Below, one piece after another: positions 6,210-13,297 of a stretch of 14,636 nucleotides of DNA. A program made the position numbers and the translations under genes. Every line of letters starts with the position of its first letter. Position 1 is the stretch's first letter. The notes under the pieces are model-generated. The model was not told the origin of the DNA. It searched no databases and saw only the letters and a program-made list of their open reading frames with translations. The DNA comes from Paralactobacillus_A sp963926925 (lineage in GTDB: Bacteria > Bacillota > Bacilli > Lactobacillales > Lactobacillaceae): NCBI GenBank assembly GCA_963926925.1, contig CAWUZD010000016.1, positions 1 to 14,636 of the forward strand. The letters run 5' to 3'.

Positions 6210-8442
6210 TGAATGGGATGCTAGTAATTTACTTTTTTTAGCTACGACTGTAATTATTATTACTAATTATTGGTTACTATCAGGTCAATGGTTATGGTGT
6301 GTAGTTCTCATTATTGTTATTATACGTATTATTAAGACCCATAATTTAGGTTTAATAATCATTAGTGTTTGTTTTTTTATTATTACTAGTATTAATTGTT
6401 GGTATCAGCTTAATCAACATCCAACACCTCCACATGGTAGTTTAATTCGGGTGTGGCCTGATGATTGGCAAGTAACGTCTAGTAATGTTAAATTCAAAGG
6501 AAAAACTAATGATGGTTATCCGGTTTATGGTGTTATTTATTGTAAAGATTACGCGCAACGGCAATTTTACCAACGGCTTACGCAACCGTGTTGGCTTAGT
6601 AATAAGCAAGCGTATCAGTTAATGCAACATGCTACTAATGAAGCTGAATTTGATTATGCAAATTATTTATGGCAACAGCATCATATTGCATATCGTGTTA
6701 AATATAATGCGCAACCTTCGTTATTATTTGCAAAACAGCAATCATTATTAGCATTAATTCATATTTTTCGTAAGCAAATATTTTTGTATCTTCAAAAATT
6801 ACCGCATTGGTCACAATTGCATGCCCAAAGTTTAATTTTAGGTAATAATGATGATGATTTTAATGAATATCGGCAAAGCTTAAATAAATTAGGCATTATT
6901 CATTTATTTAGCTTATCGGGTTTACATGTTTTTATTATTTTACAAATTATTCTAAAACTAGGTAATCATTGTAGAATTACTAAAGAAACTTTAGAAATCA
7001 TTTTTTTGATAATTTTACCAGTTTATGTAATTATTGCTGGTCAAAGCATTGACATTAAACGTGCGGCATTATTAGCATGGTTACAAATTATTATTAAACA
7101 TTGGCATTTTGCTTGTTCACGTTTGTCATTGTGGAGTATTGTTGTTATTATTAATTTATTTTGGCAACCTTATTTGTTATTTACCCTGGGTGGCGTGCTT
7201 AGTTATTTATTATCATTGTTAATAATCTATTTACGTGATTATTCAACTTGGCAACGTCATTTAATTATTTATATTGTTAGTTTACCTATTTTAATTTACT
7301 TTAATTATCAGTTTTTAACGTTACCAATTATTATTAACTTCATTTTTGCACCTATTTTTAATTATTTTTTATTACCATTAGTTTATTTAACGGGGATTTT
7401 AGGGCCGCAATTGGCTATTATTGCTAAATTTAGCGAATTAGTCTTACGTACCAACGTAGTGATATTGCAAAAAATTGCCCAATTTCGTTGGACCCAATTA
7501 CCTTTTGGTAGTTTGTCATTACTGAGTTTGTTAATATTAATTAGTGTTACGTGTTATTGGTTGCTTAAGCGTCAACAGCTAATGTATCGAGCTAATTTAT
7601 TATTAATTATTACTTATATGGTGATTGCACTTTGTCATTATTATCCACTTAATGGGCGGGTTGTTATCTTTGATATTGGGCAAGGTGATGCTATCTTATT
7701 AGAAGGACTTAGTCATCGTTATAATGTTTTGATTGATACTGGCGGTAAATTAGCGTTTAATCAGCAACGAGCAACCACAACGCGGGCGCAGACAACTATT
7801 GTTAATTACTTACATAGTCGCGGTATTAACAAATTAGATGCTGTCATTGTTAGTCATCAGGATGCTGATCATATTGGTGATTTGCCAGTTATTTTAAAAT
7901 TATGTAAGGTAAAAGAGTTGGTATTTGCTGAAGGATTACTTGCTAATCATAATTTTGTTCGTAAAATTAAACCATATTTGAGTGAAATTCACTTACGTGC
8001 TGTATTAGCAGGGGATGTTATTCAGTATGGTAAGCAACGTTTATATGTAATTTTACCAACGCAACCTGGTATTGGCACTAATCATGATTCATTAACAATT
8101 TATACGGTGATTAATCACCAACGTTGGCTATTTACGGGTGATTTGGATCGTGAAGGGGAATTACAGATATTACAAAATTATCCGCAATTACGGGTTGATT
8201 TTCTAAAGGTAGGTCATCATGGGAGTCGTACTAGTAGTGCTCCCGCATTTATTCATAAAATTAAACCGCAAATAGCATTAATTTCAGCCGGACGACATAA
8301 TCGTTATGGTCATCCGCATCAGGCAACATTAGATATTTTGCAAAATAATCATGTTGCTTATCTTAATACGGCTAAGGTGGGCATGATAACTTATCAATAT
8401 AATTATTTTGGTCAAGCTCAATGGAATACTTATCGAAAGTGA
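6178..8442 (+). CDS. comEC: DNA internalization channel protein ComEC/Rec2
   Basis: Polytopic membrane protein forming the channel through which single-stranded DNA enters during transformation. From the TTG start at 6178 it has 754 residues; an in-frame TTG at 6154 would add eight. The N-terminal part has membrane segments followed by an extracellular OB-like domain (DUF4131, with DYANYLWQQHHIAYRV). The central competence domain has many membrane helices and the HLFSLSGLHVFI signature. The C-terminal metallo-beta-lactamase-like domain (from about residue 498) shows DIGQGDAILL, LIDTGG, SHQDADHIGD (about 558), FTGDLDREGE and GHHGSRTSS (about 678). These metal-ligand motifs look intact, so a nuclease role in degrading the non-transported strand is plausible. 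It overlaps comEA by 32 bases, which suggests translational coupling. The gene is uninterrupted, so this part of the uptake machine looks functional. Confidence 0.94.
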   Translation: MRCLNPICVFSEWDASNLLFLATTVIIITNYWLLSGQWLWCVVLIIVIIRIIKTHNLGLIIISVCFFIITSINCWYQLNQHPTPPHGSLIRVWPDDWQVTSSNVKFKGKTNDGYPVYGVIYCKDYAQRQFYQRLTQPCWLSNKQAYQLMQHATNEAEFDYANYLWQQHHIAYRVKYNAQPSLLFAKQQSLLALIHIFRKQIFLYLQKLPHWSQLHAQSLILGNNDDDFNEYRQSLNKLGIIHLFSLSGLHVFIILQIILKLGNHCRITKETLEIIFLIILPVYVIIAGQSIDIKRAALLAWLQIIIKHWHFACSRLSLWSIVVIINLFWQPYLLFTLGGVLSYLLSLLIIYLRDYSTWQRHLIIYIVSLPILIYFNYQFLTLPIIINFIFAPIFNYFLLPLVYLTGILGPQLAIIAKFSELVLRTNVVILQKIAQFRWTQLPFGSLSLLSLLILISVTCYWLLKRQQLMYRANLLLIITYMVIALCHYYPLNGRVVIFDIGQGDAILLEGLSHRYNVLIDTGGKLAFNQQRATTTRAQTTIVNYLHSRGINKLDAVIVSHQDADHIGDLPVILKLCKVKELVFAEGLLANHNFVRKIKPYLSEIHLRAVLAGDVIQYGKQRLYVILPTQPGIGTNHDSLTIYTVINHQRWLFTGDLDREGELQILQNYPQLRVDFLKVGHHGSRTSSAPAFIHKIKPQIALISAGRHNRYGHPHQATLDILQNNHVAYLNTAKVGMITYQYNYFGQAQWNTYRK

Positions 8443-8451
8443 TTAAAAAGA

Positions 8452-9471
8452 ATGAATGTAACTGAATTATCACAAAAACTAACTGCACAAGATATTGCGC
8501 CACTTTATTTGGTATCAGGAGCAGAAAATTATTTACAAACAGCAGCACAACAACAATTTGAACAAATATTATCACCTGAAGAAAAAGAATTAAATTTTAG
8601 TCAATATAATCTAAGTGAAACACCATTATCAACGGTTTTAGATGATGCGATGAGTGTGCCTTTTTTTGGTGATCGGCGTTTAGTATTTTTAACCAATCCG
8701 TTATTTTTGACAGGTGAAAGGGATAAAATTAATCAACAATATGATGATTTTATTAAGTATATTAACAATCCAACATTAACAACTATTTTGGTGATATTTG
8801 CGCCATATGCTAAGTTAGATGAACGTAAGAAAGTGGTCAAAGCATTACGTAACCAAGCAACAATTGTTGATACGGCTAAACTTTCCGAACGAGCTGCGCG
8901 TGAAGCCTTTCAATATGAATTAAAACAGCACAAGGTTAAGATTACTTCACAAGCATTACAGATGCTAATTCAACGAACTGATGCTGATTTTTCGCTAATG
9001 ATGGCACAATTGCCCAAACTCTTGCTATATGCTCAAACTAGCAAGGAGATTACTAATAATGCTATTGAAAATTTAGTAACACCCAAGTTAGAAGATAATG
9101 TTTTTGATCTTGTGAATGCGATTTTAAGACGCAATGCGCAATTAGCTTTGAAACAATATAAAATGCTAATTCTTCAACAAGAAGATCCCATTAAATTAAA
9201 TGCGGTTTTATTAAATCAATTTAGATTACTTTTGCAAGTTAAAATTATGCAGGATAAAGGTTATAGTCAAAGAGCGTTAGCAGCCAAATTAAAAGTTCAT
9301 CCATACCGAATTAAAATTGCACTTCAGCAAGTACGGCAAATGTCTAAGAGTGATTTAATGCATGCTTATTTAGGATCAGAAAAATTAGCAGTTGAAATGC
9401 AGTCAAAACAGGTAAATCGGCAACTATTATTTGAATTGTTTGTTTTGCATTTTACTAAGTATAAATATTAA
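8452..9471 (+). CDS. holA: DNA polymerase III delta subunit HolA
   Basis: Clamp-loader subunit that opens the beta sliding clamp during replication. The 339 residues fit the family. The N-terminal AAA-like domain begins with LYLVSGAENYL (18-28), the degenerate P-loop region typical of delta. It is followed by MSVPFFGDRRLVFL and, in the collar part, by LEDNVFDLVNAILRRN, a strong delta signature. The C-terminal helical domain ends FELFVLHF. The ATG is nine bases after the comEC stop, with only a weak purine-rich ribosome binding site, so coupling to comEC translation is likely. The comEC-holA-rpsT order is common in Firmicutes. A perfect terminator begins at its stop codon. Confidence 0.95.
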   Translation: MNVTELSQKLTAQDIAPLYLVSGAENYLQTAAQQQFEQILSPEEKELNFSQYNLSETPLSTVLDDAMSVPFFGDRRLVFLTNPLFLTGERDKINQQYDDFIKYINNPTLTTILVIFAPYAKLDERKKVVKALRNQATIVDTAKLSERAAREAFQYELKQHKVKITSQALQMLIQRTDADFSLMMAQLPKLLLYAQTSKEITNNAIENLVTPKLEDNVFDLVNAILRRNAQLALKQYKMLILQQEDPIKLNAVLLNQFRLLLQVKIMQDKGYSQRALAAKLKVHPYRIKIALQQVRQMSKSDLMHAYLGSEKLAVEMQSKQVNRQLLFELFVLHFTKYKY

Positions 9472-9508
9472 AAAAAGAACGAATACTTAATAGTATTCGT
9501 TCTTTTTT
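9471..9508. terminator. Bidirectional terminator shared by holA and rpsT
   Basis: A perfect 17-bp inverted repeat (9471-9487 with 9492-9508) has a 4-base loop, a T run on the right and an A run on the left. It can therefore end both the rightward comEA-comEC-holA transcript and the leftward rpsT transcript. Confidence 0.94.
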
Positions 9509-9532
9509 ATAATAATTAATTATTATCAGTTA

Positions 9533-9793
9533 TTATTTGTTAGCGTTAGCTAATTGGTTTAAACGTGATTTATCACGGTTAGCTTTGTTAGCATGAATTA
9601 AACCTTTAGTTTCTGCTTTATCAATTGCACTAATAGCAGATTTTAATAATTCAGGAGCATTTTCAGCACCTGCAGCTTGTGCATTCTTAAATTTTTTAAT
9701 AGCTGTCCGCAAAGCGCTTAATTCAGAAGCATTACGAGCATTAGCTTTAGCTTGTGTTTTAACACGCTTGATTGCTGATTTAATTTGTGGCAT
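9533..9793 (-). CDS. rpsT: 30S ribosomal protein S20
   Basis: Small-subunit ribosomal protein that binds 16S rRNA at the base of the body. The 86 residues start MPQIKSAIKRVKTQ, continue with a basic, Ala/Asn/Lys-rich all-helical sequence and include the family segment KGLIHANKANRDKSRL near the end. A longer open frame would start eight codons earlier, but the ideal GGAGGTGA (minus strand, 9799-9806) lies eight bases before the ATG at 9793, so the shorter start is chosen. It is monocistronic and convergent to holA, and is divergent from rpsO across 262 bases. Confidence 0.96.
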   Translation of the reverse strand: MPQIKSAIKRVKTQAKANARNASELSALRTAIKKFKNAQAAGAENAPELLKSAISAIDKAETKGLIHANKANRDKSRLNQLANANK

Positions 9794-9798
9794 GAATT

Positions 9799-9806
9799 TC
9801 ACCTCC
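9799..9806 (-). promoter_or_regulatory. Ribosome binding site of rpsT
   Basis: GGAGGTGA on the minus strand is a near-perfect match to the 16S anti-Shine-Dalgarno. It lies inside the apparent N-terminal extension MKFSEVKF, which rules that extension out. Confidence 0.88.
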
Positions 9807-9848
9807 GAAAATTTCAAAAAAAGTATTTACGAATATTGCACAAGCGTT

Positions 9849-9877
9849 ATTATACATAAGCATAACTAACATTGCAA
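9849..9877 (-). promoter_or_regulatory. Promoter of rpsT
   Basis: On the minus strand, TTGCAA (9877-9872) and TATAAT (9854-9849) are separated by 17 bases. Transcription would start near 9842 and give a leader of about 50 bases. Confidence 0.75.
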
Positions 9878-9878
9878 C

Positions 9879-9902
9879 TAGTCAAGTTAATTTACTTGAC
9901 TA
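9879..9902. repeat. Inverted repeat in the rpsT-rpsO intergenic region
   Basis: Perfect 9-base arms, TAGTCAAGT and ACTTGACTA, flank six bases. The repeat lies just upstream of the rpsT -35 box and has no T run, so it is not a terminator. It has operator-like geometry. Each arm contains TTGACT on one strand, but neither has a matching -10 box at normal spacing. Confidence 0.5.
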
Positions 9903-9932
9903 AAAATTAATAAATTAATGCGAAATTAAGAC

Positions 9933-9961
9933 TTGCTTTTTATCAAAAATTTATGTAGAGT
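9933..9961 (+). promoter_or_regulatory. Possible promoter of rpsO
   Basis: TTGCTT (9933-9938) and TAGAGT (9956-9961) are 17 bases apart. Both boxes are imperfect, but this is the best plus-strand candidate I find in the gap. It would give a leader of about 88 bases before rpsO. Confidence 0.35.
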
Positions 9962-9978
9962 AAAAAAGTAGTTTTTTA

Positions 9979-10030
9979 ACACCATTTCTTTGTTTAACGA
10001 TCCACCAACGTTTTACTCAGTTATTGGTGT
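9979..10030 (+). promoter_or_regulatory. Possible structured leader of rpsO with competing stems
   Basis: TTGGTGT (10024-10030) can pair either with ACACCA (9979-9984) or with CACCAA (10003-10008). The two 6-bp stems are mutually exclusive. S15 autoregulates rpsO through leader RNA structures in several bacteria, so a regulatory fold is plausible, but no known S15-leader consensus was recognised. Confidence 0.3.
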
Positions 10031-10042
10031 AATAATTTAATC

Positions 10043-10050
10043 AAGGGTGA
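10043..10050 (+). promoter_or_regulatory. Ribosome binding site of rpsO
   Basis: AAGGGTGA lies five bases before the ATG at 10056. The GTG within it (10047) is in frame but is part of the ribosome binding site, not a start. Confidence 0.8.
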
Positions 10051-10055
10051 TATTA

Positions 10056-10325
10056 ATGGCTATTTCACAAAAGCAAAAACAAGAAATTATTAAAGAATAT
10101 GCACGTCATGATGGCGATACAGGTTCAATCGAAGTTCAAGTTGCTGTTTTAACAGCTGAAATCGTTGCTTTAAACGATCACTTATCAGTTCATAAGAAGG
10201 ACCATCATTCATATGTTGGTTTAATGAAGAAAGTTGGTCATCGTCGTAACTTATTAGCATACTTACGTCGGACTGATGTTGTTCGTTATCGTGAATTAAT
10301 CAAGCGTTTAGGCTTACGTCGGTAA
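10056..10325 (+). CDS. rpsO: 30S ribosomal protein S15
   Basis: Primary 16S rRNA-binding protein of the small-subunit platform. From ATG 10056 it has 89 residues, the standard S15 length. It reads MAISQKQKQEIIKEYARHDGD, then a GSIEVQVAVLTAEI segment, HLSVHKKDHHS and HRRNLLAYLRR, all family signatures. Codon use is that of a highly expressed gene. A strong terminator follows, so most transcripts should be monocistronic. In Firmicutes the next gene is usually pnp; here it is a diverged PNPase-like gene. Confidence 0.97.
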   Translation: MAISQKQKQEIIKEYARHDGDTGSIEVQVAVLTAEIVALNDHLSVHKKDHHSYVGLMKKVGHRRNLLAYLRRTDVVRYRELIKRLGLRR

Positions 10326-10345
10326 TTTTATTATTAGACGTTTGC

Positions 10346-10375
10346 AAACCGGTGATAGTATCACCGGTTTTTTGT
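10346..10375 (+). terminator. Rho-independent terminator of rpsO
   Basis: AAACCGGTGATA and TATCACCGGTTT form a 12-base perfect inverted repeat around one base, in practice a stem of about 10 bp with a 5-base loop. It is followed by TTTTTTG. It lies between rpsO and the PNPase-like gene, so that gene probably depends on readthrough or an unseen promoter. Confidence 0.9.
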
Positions 10376-10381
10376 TTATAT

Positions 10382-10386
10382 AGGGA
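10382..10386 (+). promoter_or_regulatory. Ribosome binding site of the PNPase-like gene
   Basis: AGGGA lies seven bases before ATG 10394. It supports this start over an upstream in-frame codon at 10352, which lies within the rpsO terminator hairpin. Confidence 0.6.
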
Positions 10387-10393
10387 AATTAAC

Positions 10394-11524
10394 ATGGATA
10401 GAAGAATATACCGTACGCATTTGGGTGACCAAATGGTACAAATAGAAATGAATCAATTAACTGGTAATACAATCATGCTAAAGTTAGCTGATGTTGCTGT
10501 ATTAATTACCGGGACTATTAATCATGATACTCAGCAATTAATAACTATTAATCATTCTTTTAAGCAACCAGTTTTAATTAATTTGTTATTAGAAGCATTT
10601 TTACAGACGATGACAACGCAAAAATTCACTCCAGTTGTTTTTGATATTAATGTTTGGGGTAATGCTAATAATATTAATTTAGTTACTTTAATTTCAATGG
10701 GATTAAGTTTGCTTTGCTGGCAAATGCACTTGCCCTTGGCACAACCATTAATTGCACTTAATGTGCAAGCAGTAAATTTGCGGTGGCGGATTGGTCAGAA
10801 TACTGCTAATCATTTATTAATAGTTAGTAATTATCTTGGCATTGTGTTGGCTGAAGGAAAATTTGCAGCATTGTCACGTACAGAAGTAATTGTTGGTTTT
10901 AAATATGCATATGAACAGTTATTACCATTAATTAAATTTATTGCACAAATTGGTAAGGAACAGCAAATTTTACCATTAATTGGTAAGCAAACTAATAATT
11001 ATTATCATGAATATCAATTTATTAAACGACAGTTATTGCTTACTGATAAACCACATGTTTTACCAGTAACTTCAGCAATGTGGTTATATGGTGATACACA
11101 AGTGATTGCGGGTGTTGATGCTGATGTGCATCATTTATTAATACCACAACACATTAACCTTGATGATTGGACTAATTTTATTGTTAATGCTTTAGCAGCA
11201 CTTCATTTGCCAATTAATAAATTAGCGACTGTTACGATTAATGATAACGGTAATTTATTAGTATCAAATCTTTATGCTGATTTATTAGCCTTAAATGACA
11301 GTGTCGTTAGCAAGCAACCAATTTATGCAGTAAATATGGCATTAATGGCACATAAACAAGTTGTTATTAATCCAACTTTACAAGATGAACAACAGGCCCA
11401 AGCTATTTTTAGTATTGCTGGTTATAATTCACAATTATTATCATTGCGGATTAGTGGTTTAGTTAATTTAATTGATATTCATGCTATCTTAATGAACATT
11501 GATACTACTAGCAAGTTATTGTAG
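10394..11524 (+). CDS. Diverged PNPase-like protein, probable pseudoenzyme (RNase PH-like domains only)
   Basis: Hypothetical 376-aa protein that I relate to polynucleotide phosphorylase by visual alignment and position after rpsO. Residues 5-50 resemble the first RNase PH domain (TGNTIMLKLADVAVLITG against the NGAVMIRYGDTAVLSTAT region). Residues 82-124 match the segment around VQVISIVMSVD to GPIAGVTV. Residues 140-189 match INLVVAGT to FQEEI..GKE. The roughly 100-residue helical linker is cut to about 25. The second domain begins at HVLPVTSAMWLYGDTQVIAG (against LLPRTHGSGLFTRGQTQ) and ends at IFSIAGYNSQLLSLRISGL (against DFKVAGTEKGVTALQMDIKIEGL). The RTHGS arginine and FTRG, the RREIGHG block, the phosphate-binding serines and the catalytic aspartate before FKVAG are lost; KH and S1 domains are absent. 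AGGGA lies seven bases before ATG 10394; an earlier in-frame start would lie inside the terminator. Its function is unknown. Confidence 0.7.
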   Translation: MDRRIYRTHLGDQMVQIEMNQLTGNTIMLKLADVAVLITGTINHDTQQLITINHSFKQPVLINLLLEAFLQTMTTQKFTPVVFDINVWGNANNINLVTLISMGLSLLCWQMHLPLAQPLIALNVQAVNLRWRIGQNTANHLLIVSNYLGIVLAEGKFAALSRTEVIVGFKYAYEQLLPLIKFIAQIGKEQQILPLIGKQTNNYYHEYQFIKRQLLLTDKPHVLPVTSAMWLYGDTQVIAGVDADVHHLLIPQHINLDDWTNFIVNALAALHLPINKLATVTINDNGNLLVSNLYADLLALNDSVVSKQPIYAVNMALMAHKQVVINPTLQDEQQAQAIFSIAGYNSQLLSLRISGLVNLIDIHAILMNIDTTSKLL

Positions 11525-11527
11525 CCA

Positions 11528-11546
11528 CGTTGGTCTTATACCAATG
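11528..11546 (+). repeat. Small hairpin before rnjB
   Basis: CGTTGGT and ACCAATG form a 7-bp stem (one G-T wobble) around five bases, directly after the stop of the PNPase-like gene. No T run follows, so it is not a classical terminator. It could be an operator or an RNA stability element, or chance. I found no good promoter for rnjB in this 84-base gap. Confidence 0.3.
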
Positions 11547-11608
11547 ATTATGATAAACTTGACTTATTGATTATGTACGGAAAATACGTTTAATGATGAG
11601 GTGAAAAT

Positions 11609-13297
11609 ATGAGTCAAGTAAAAATTATTCCCTTAGGCGGCGTTCGTGAAAATGGGAAAAATATTTATGCCGTTGAAGTTGATGATGAAATTTTTGTACT
11701 TGATTGTGGTTTAAAGTACCCTGAAAACGAATTATTGGGAATTGATGTCGTTATTCCTGATTTTACTTATTTAGAAGAAAACATTGACCGGGTTGCTGGT
11801 ATCTTTTTAACCCATGGTCATGCTGATGCGATTGGTGCTTTACCATATTTAGTTGCTAAACATGATATTCCTGTATTTGGTTCTAAATTAACAATTACTT
11901 TAGCTAAATTACGAGTAGCAGATGACCGGCGTGCTAAACACTTTAATAATTTTCATATCATTGATGAAGATACAATGATTGATTTTAAGCATGCTACTGT
12001 TTCATTTTTTAAGACAACACATTCAATTCCTGATTCTTTGGGAATTGTGGTTAAAACTGATGTTGGTCAAATTGTATATACAGGTGACTTTAAATTTGAT
12101 CAATCAGCATTGCCACTTTATCAAACTGATTTAGCACGCTTAGCTGAAATTGGCAAAGACAATGTTTTAGCATTATTAAGCGATTCTGCTAATGCTGAAT
12201 CACCATATGAACATACTAGTGAACATGATATTTGTAGTTATATTGAAGAAGTTTTTCAATATCAAAATGGTCGTGTGATTGTTGCTGCAGTTGCATCTAA
12301 TATTTTACGTATTCAACAAGTACTTAATGCAGCTTACCGGACACATCGTAAGGTAGTATTAACTGGTCGTGACTTAGAACAAATTATTCAAACGGCTTTG
12401 AAGTTAGATTATTTGCACTTACCAAGTGAAGATTTATTAGTACCTGAATCACAATTAGACCAACTTGATCCTTCTGAAACAGTTATTTTGGAAGCAGGCA
12501 AGATGGGTGAACCAATTCGCGAATTGCAACAAATGGCTACTAATAAGCATCATTTGACAAGTATTCAACCAACTGACTTGGTATTTATTGTTACTACACC
12601 AACTTATGCTATGGAAACAACCGTGGCTAAGACCCGTGATATGATTTATCGGGCTGGAGCTGATGTTAAGGCAATTAGTGATGATTTACATGCAGCTGGT
12701 AATGCTAATAAAAACGACTTGCAATTGATGCTTAATCTTTTGAAACCACAATATTTAATTCCGGTTCAAGGTGAATACCGGTTATTAGATGCACATGCTA
12801 AAATTGCCCATGAATTAGGGATGCCTTATGACCATATTTTGATGCCACGAATCGGTGATGTTATTAGTTATGATCATCATAAATTATATTTAGCTGGTCA
12901 TGTTGATTCAGGTAATACAATGATTGACGGTATTGGTGTTGGTGATATTGGTAATATTGTATTACGTGATCGGAAGTTATTATCAGAAGATGGTATTTTC
13001 ATTGCTGTAGTAACAATTGATCGTAAGCATAATAAAATTGTGGCACGGCCACGAATCACTTCACGCGGTTTTGTTTATATGAAAACAAGTAAGGATTTAA
13101 TTCATGATAGTTCTGATTTAATTATCAAAACTGTTCAAGATAACCTCAATAAGCAAGAATATGATTGGAGTCACTTGAAACAAGATATTCGTGAAAAATT
13201 GAATCGTTACTTGTATGATCAAACTCATCGTCATCCAGTAATTTTACCAATTATTATGGAAATGAATGCTGATAAGAAGAAAAATGACAATAAGTAA
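11609..13297 (+). CDS. rnjB: Ribonuclease J, J2 type (metallo-beta-lactamase/beta-CASP)
   Basis: RNase J family protein, for mRNA decay and 5'-end processing in a J1/J2 complex. Its 562 residues hold a split metallo-beta-lactamase fold, a beta-CASP insert and a C-terminal domain ending HPVILPIIMEM. GGVRENGKN, THGHADAIGALPY (68-80), SDSANAE (191-197) and PVQGEYR (385-391) match Lactobacillales RNase J2 as I remember it. His69, His71, Asp73, His138 and Asp160 are kept. The second-metal histidine is Ala74, and the distal histidine is Gln387, both usual for this J2 class. The HxSGHG motif reads HAAGNA (361-366), so its second histidine is Asn365, a further change. Activity is probably weak or absent, and an active J1 is expected elsewhere. 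The ATG is set by GAGGTGA. The stop overlaps the TPR gene. Confidence 0.92.
   Translation: MSQVKIIPLGGVRENGKNIYAVEVDDEIFVLDCGLKYPENELLGIDVVIPDFTYLEENIDRVAGIFLTHGHADAIGALPYLVAKHDIPVFGSKLTITLAKLRVADDRRAKHFNNFHIIDEDTMIDFKHATVSFFKTTHSIPDSLGIVVKTDVGQIVYTGDFKFDQSALPLYQTDLARLAEIGKDNVLALLSDSANAESPYEHTSEHDICSYIEEVFQYQNGRVIVAAVASNILRIQQVLNAAYRTHRKVVLTGRDLEQIIQTALKLDYLHLPSEDLLVPESQLDQLDPSETVILEAGKMGEPIRELQQMATNKHHLTSIQPTDLVFIVTTPTYAMETTVAKTRDMIYRAGADVKAISDDLHAAGNANKNDLQLMLNLLKPQYLIPVQGEYRLLDAHAKIAHELGMPYDHILMPRIGDVISYDHHKLYLAGHVDSGNTMIDGIGVGDIGNIVLRDRKLLSEDGIFIAVVTIDRKHNKIVARPRITSRGFVYMKTSKDLIHDSSDLIIKTVQDNLNKQEYDWSHLKQDIREKLNRYLYDQTHRHPVILPIIMEMNADKKKNDNK

Noticed and set aside
8372..8575. Minus-strand 67-residue frame with a hydrophobic stretch at the comEC-holA junction
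   Set aside because: It is antisense to two well-supported genes, and the hydrophobic look comes from AT-rich complement codons.
9794..9817. Eight-residue N-terminal extension of S20
   Set aside because: The extension contains the ideal GGAGGTGA ribosome binding site for the ATG at 9793, and S20 normally starts MPxIKSA.
9960..9980. TAAAAAA and TTTTTTA arms as a terminator or hairpin before rpsO
   Set aside because: The stem is only A-T pairs around four bases in a very AT-rich gap. It would be unstable and is expected by chance.
10352..10393. Longer N-terminus of the PNPase-like protein
   Set aside because: The extra 14 codons fall within the rpsO terminator hairpin and T run. The ATG at 10394 has its own AGGGA.
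11559..11594. TTGACT (11559) or TTGATT (11567) with TTTAAT (11589) as an rnjB promoter
   Set aside because: The first pair is 24 bases apart. The second would start transcription inside the ribosome binding site. rnjB may be read through from upstream.
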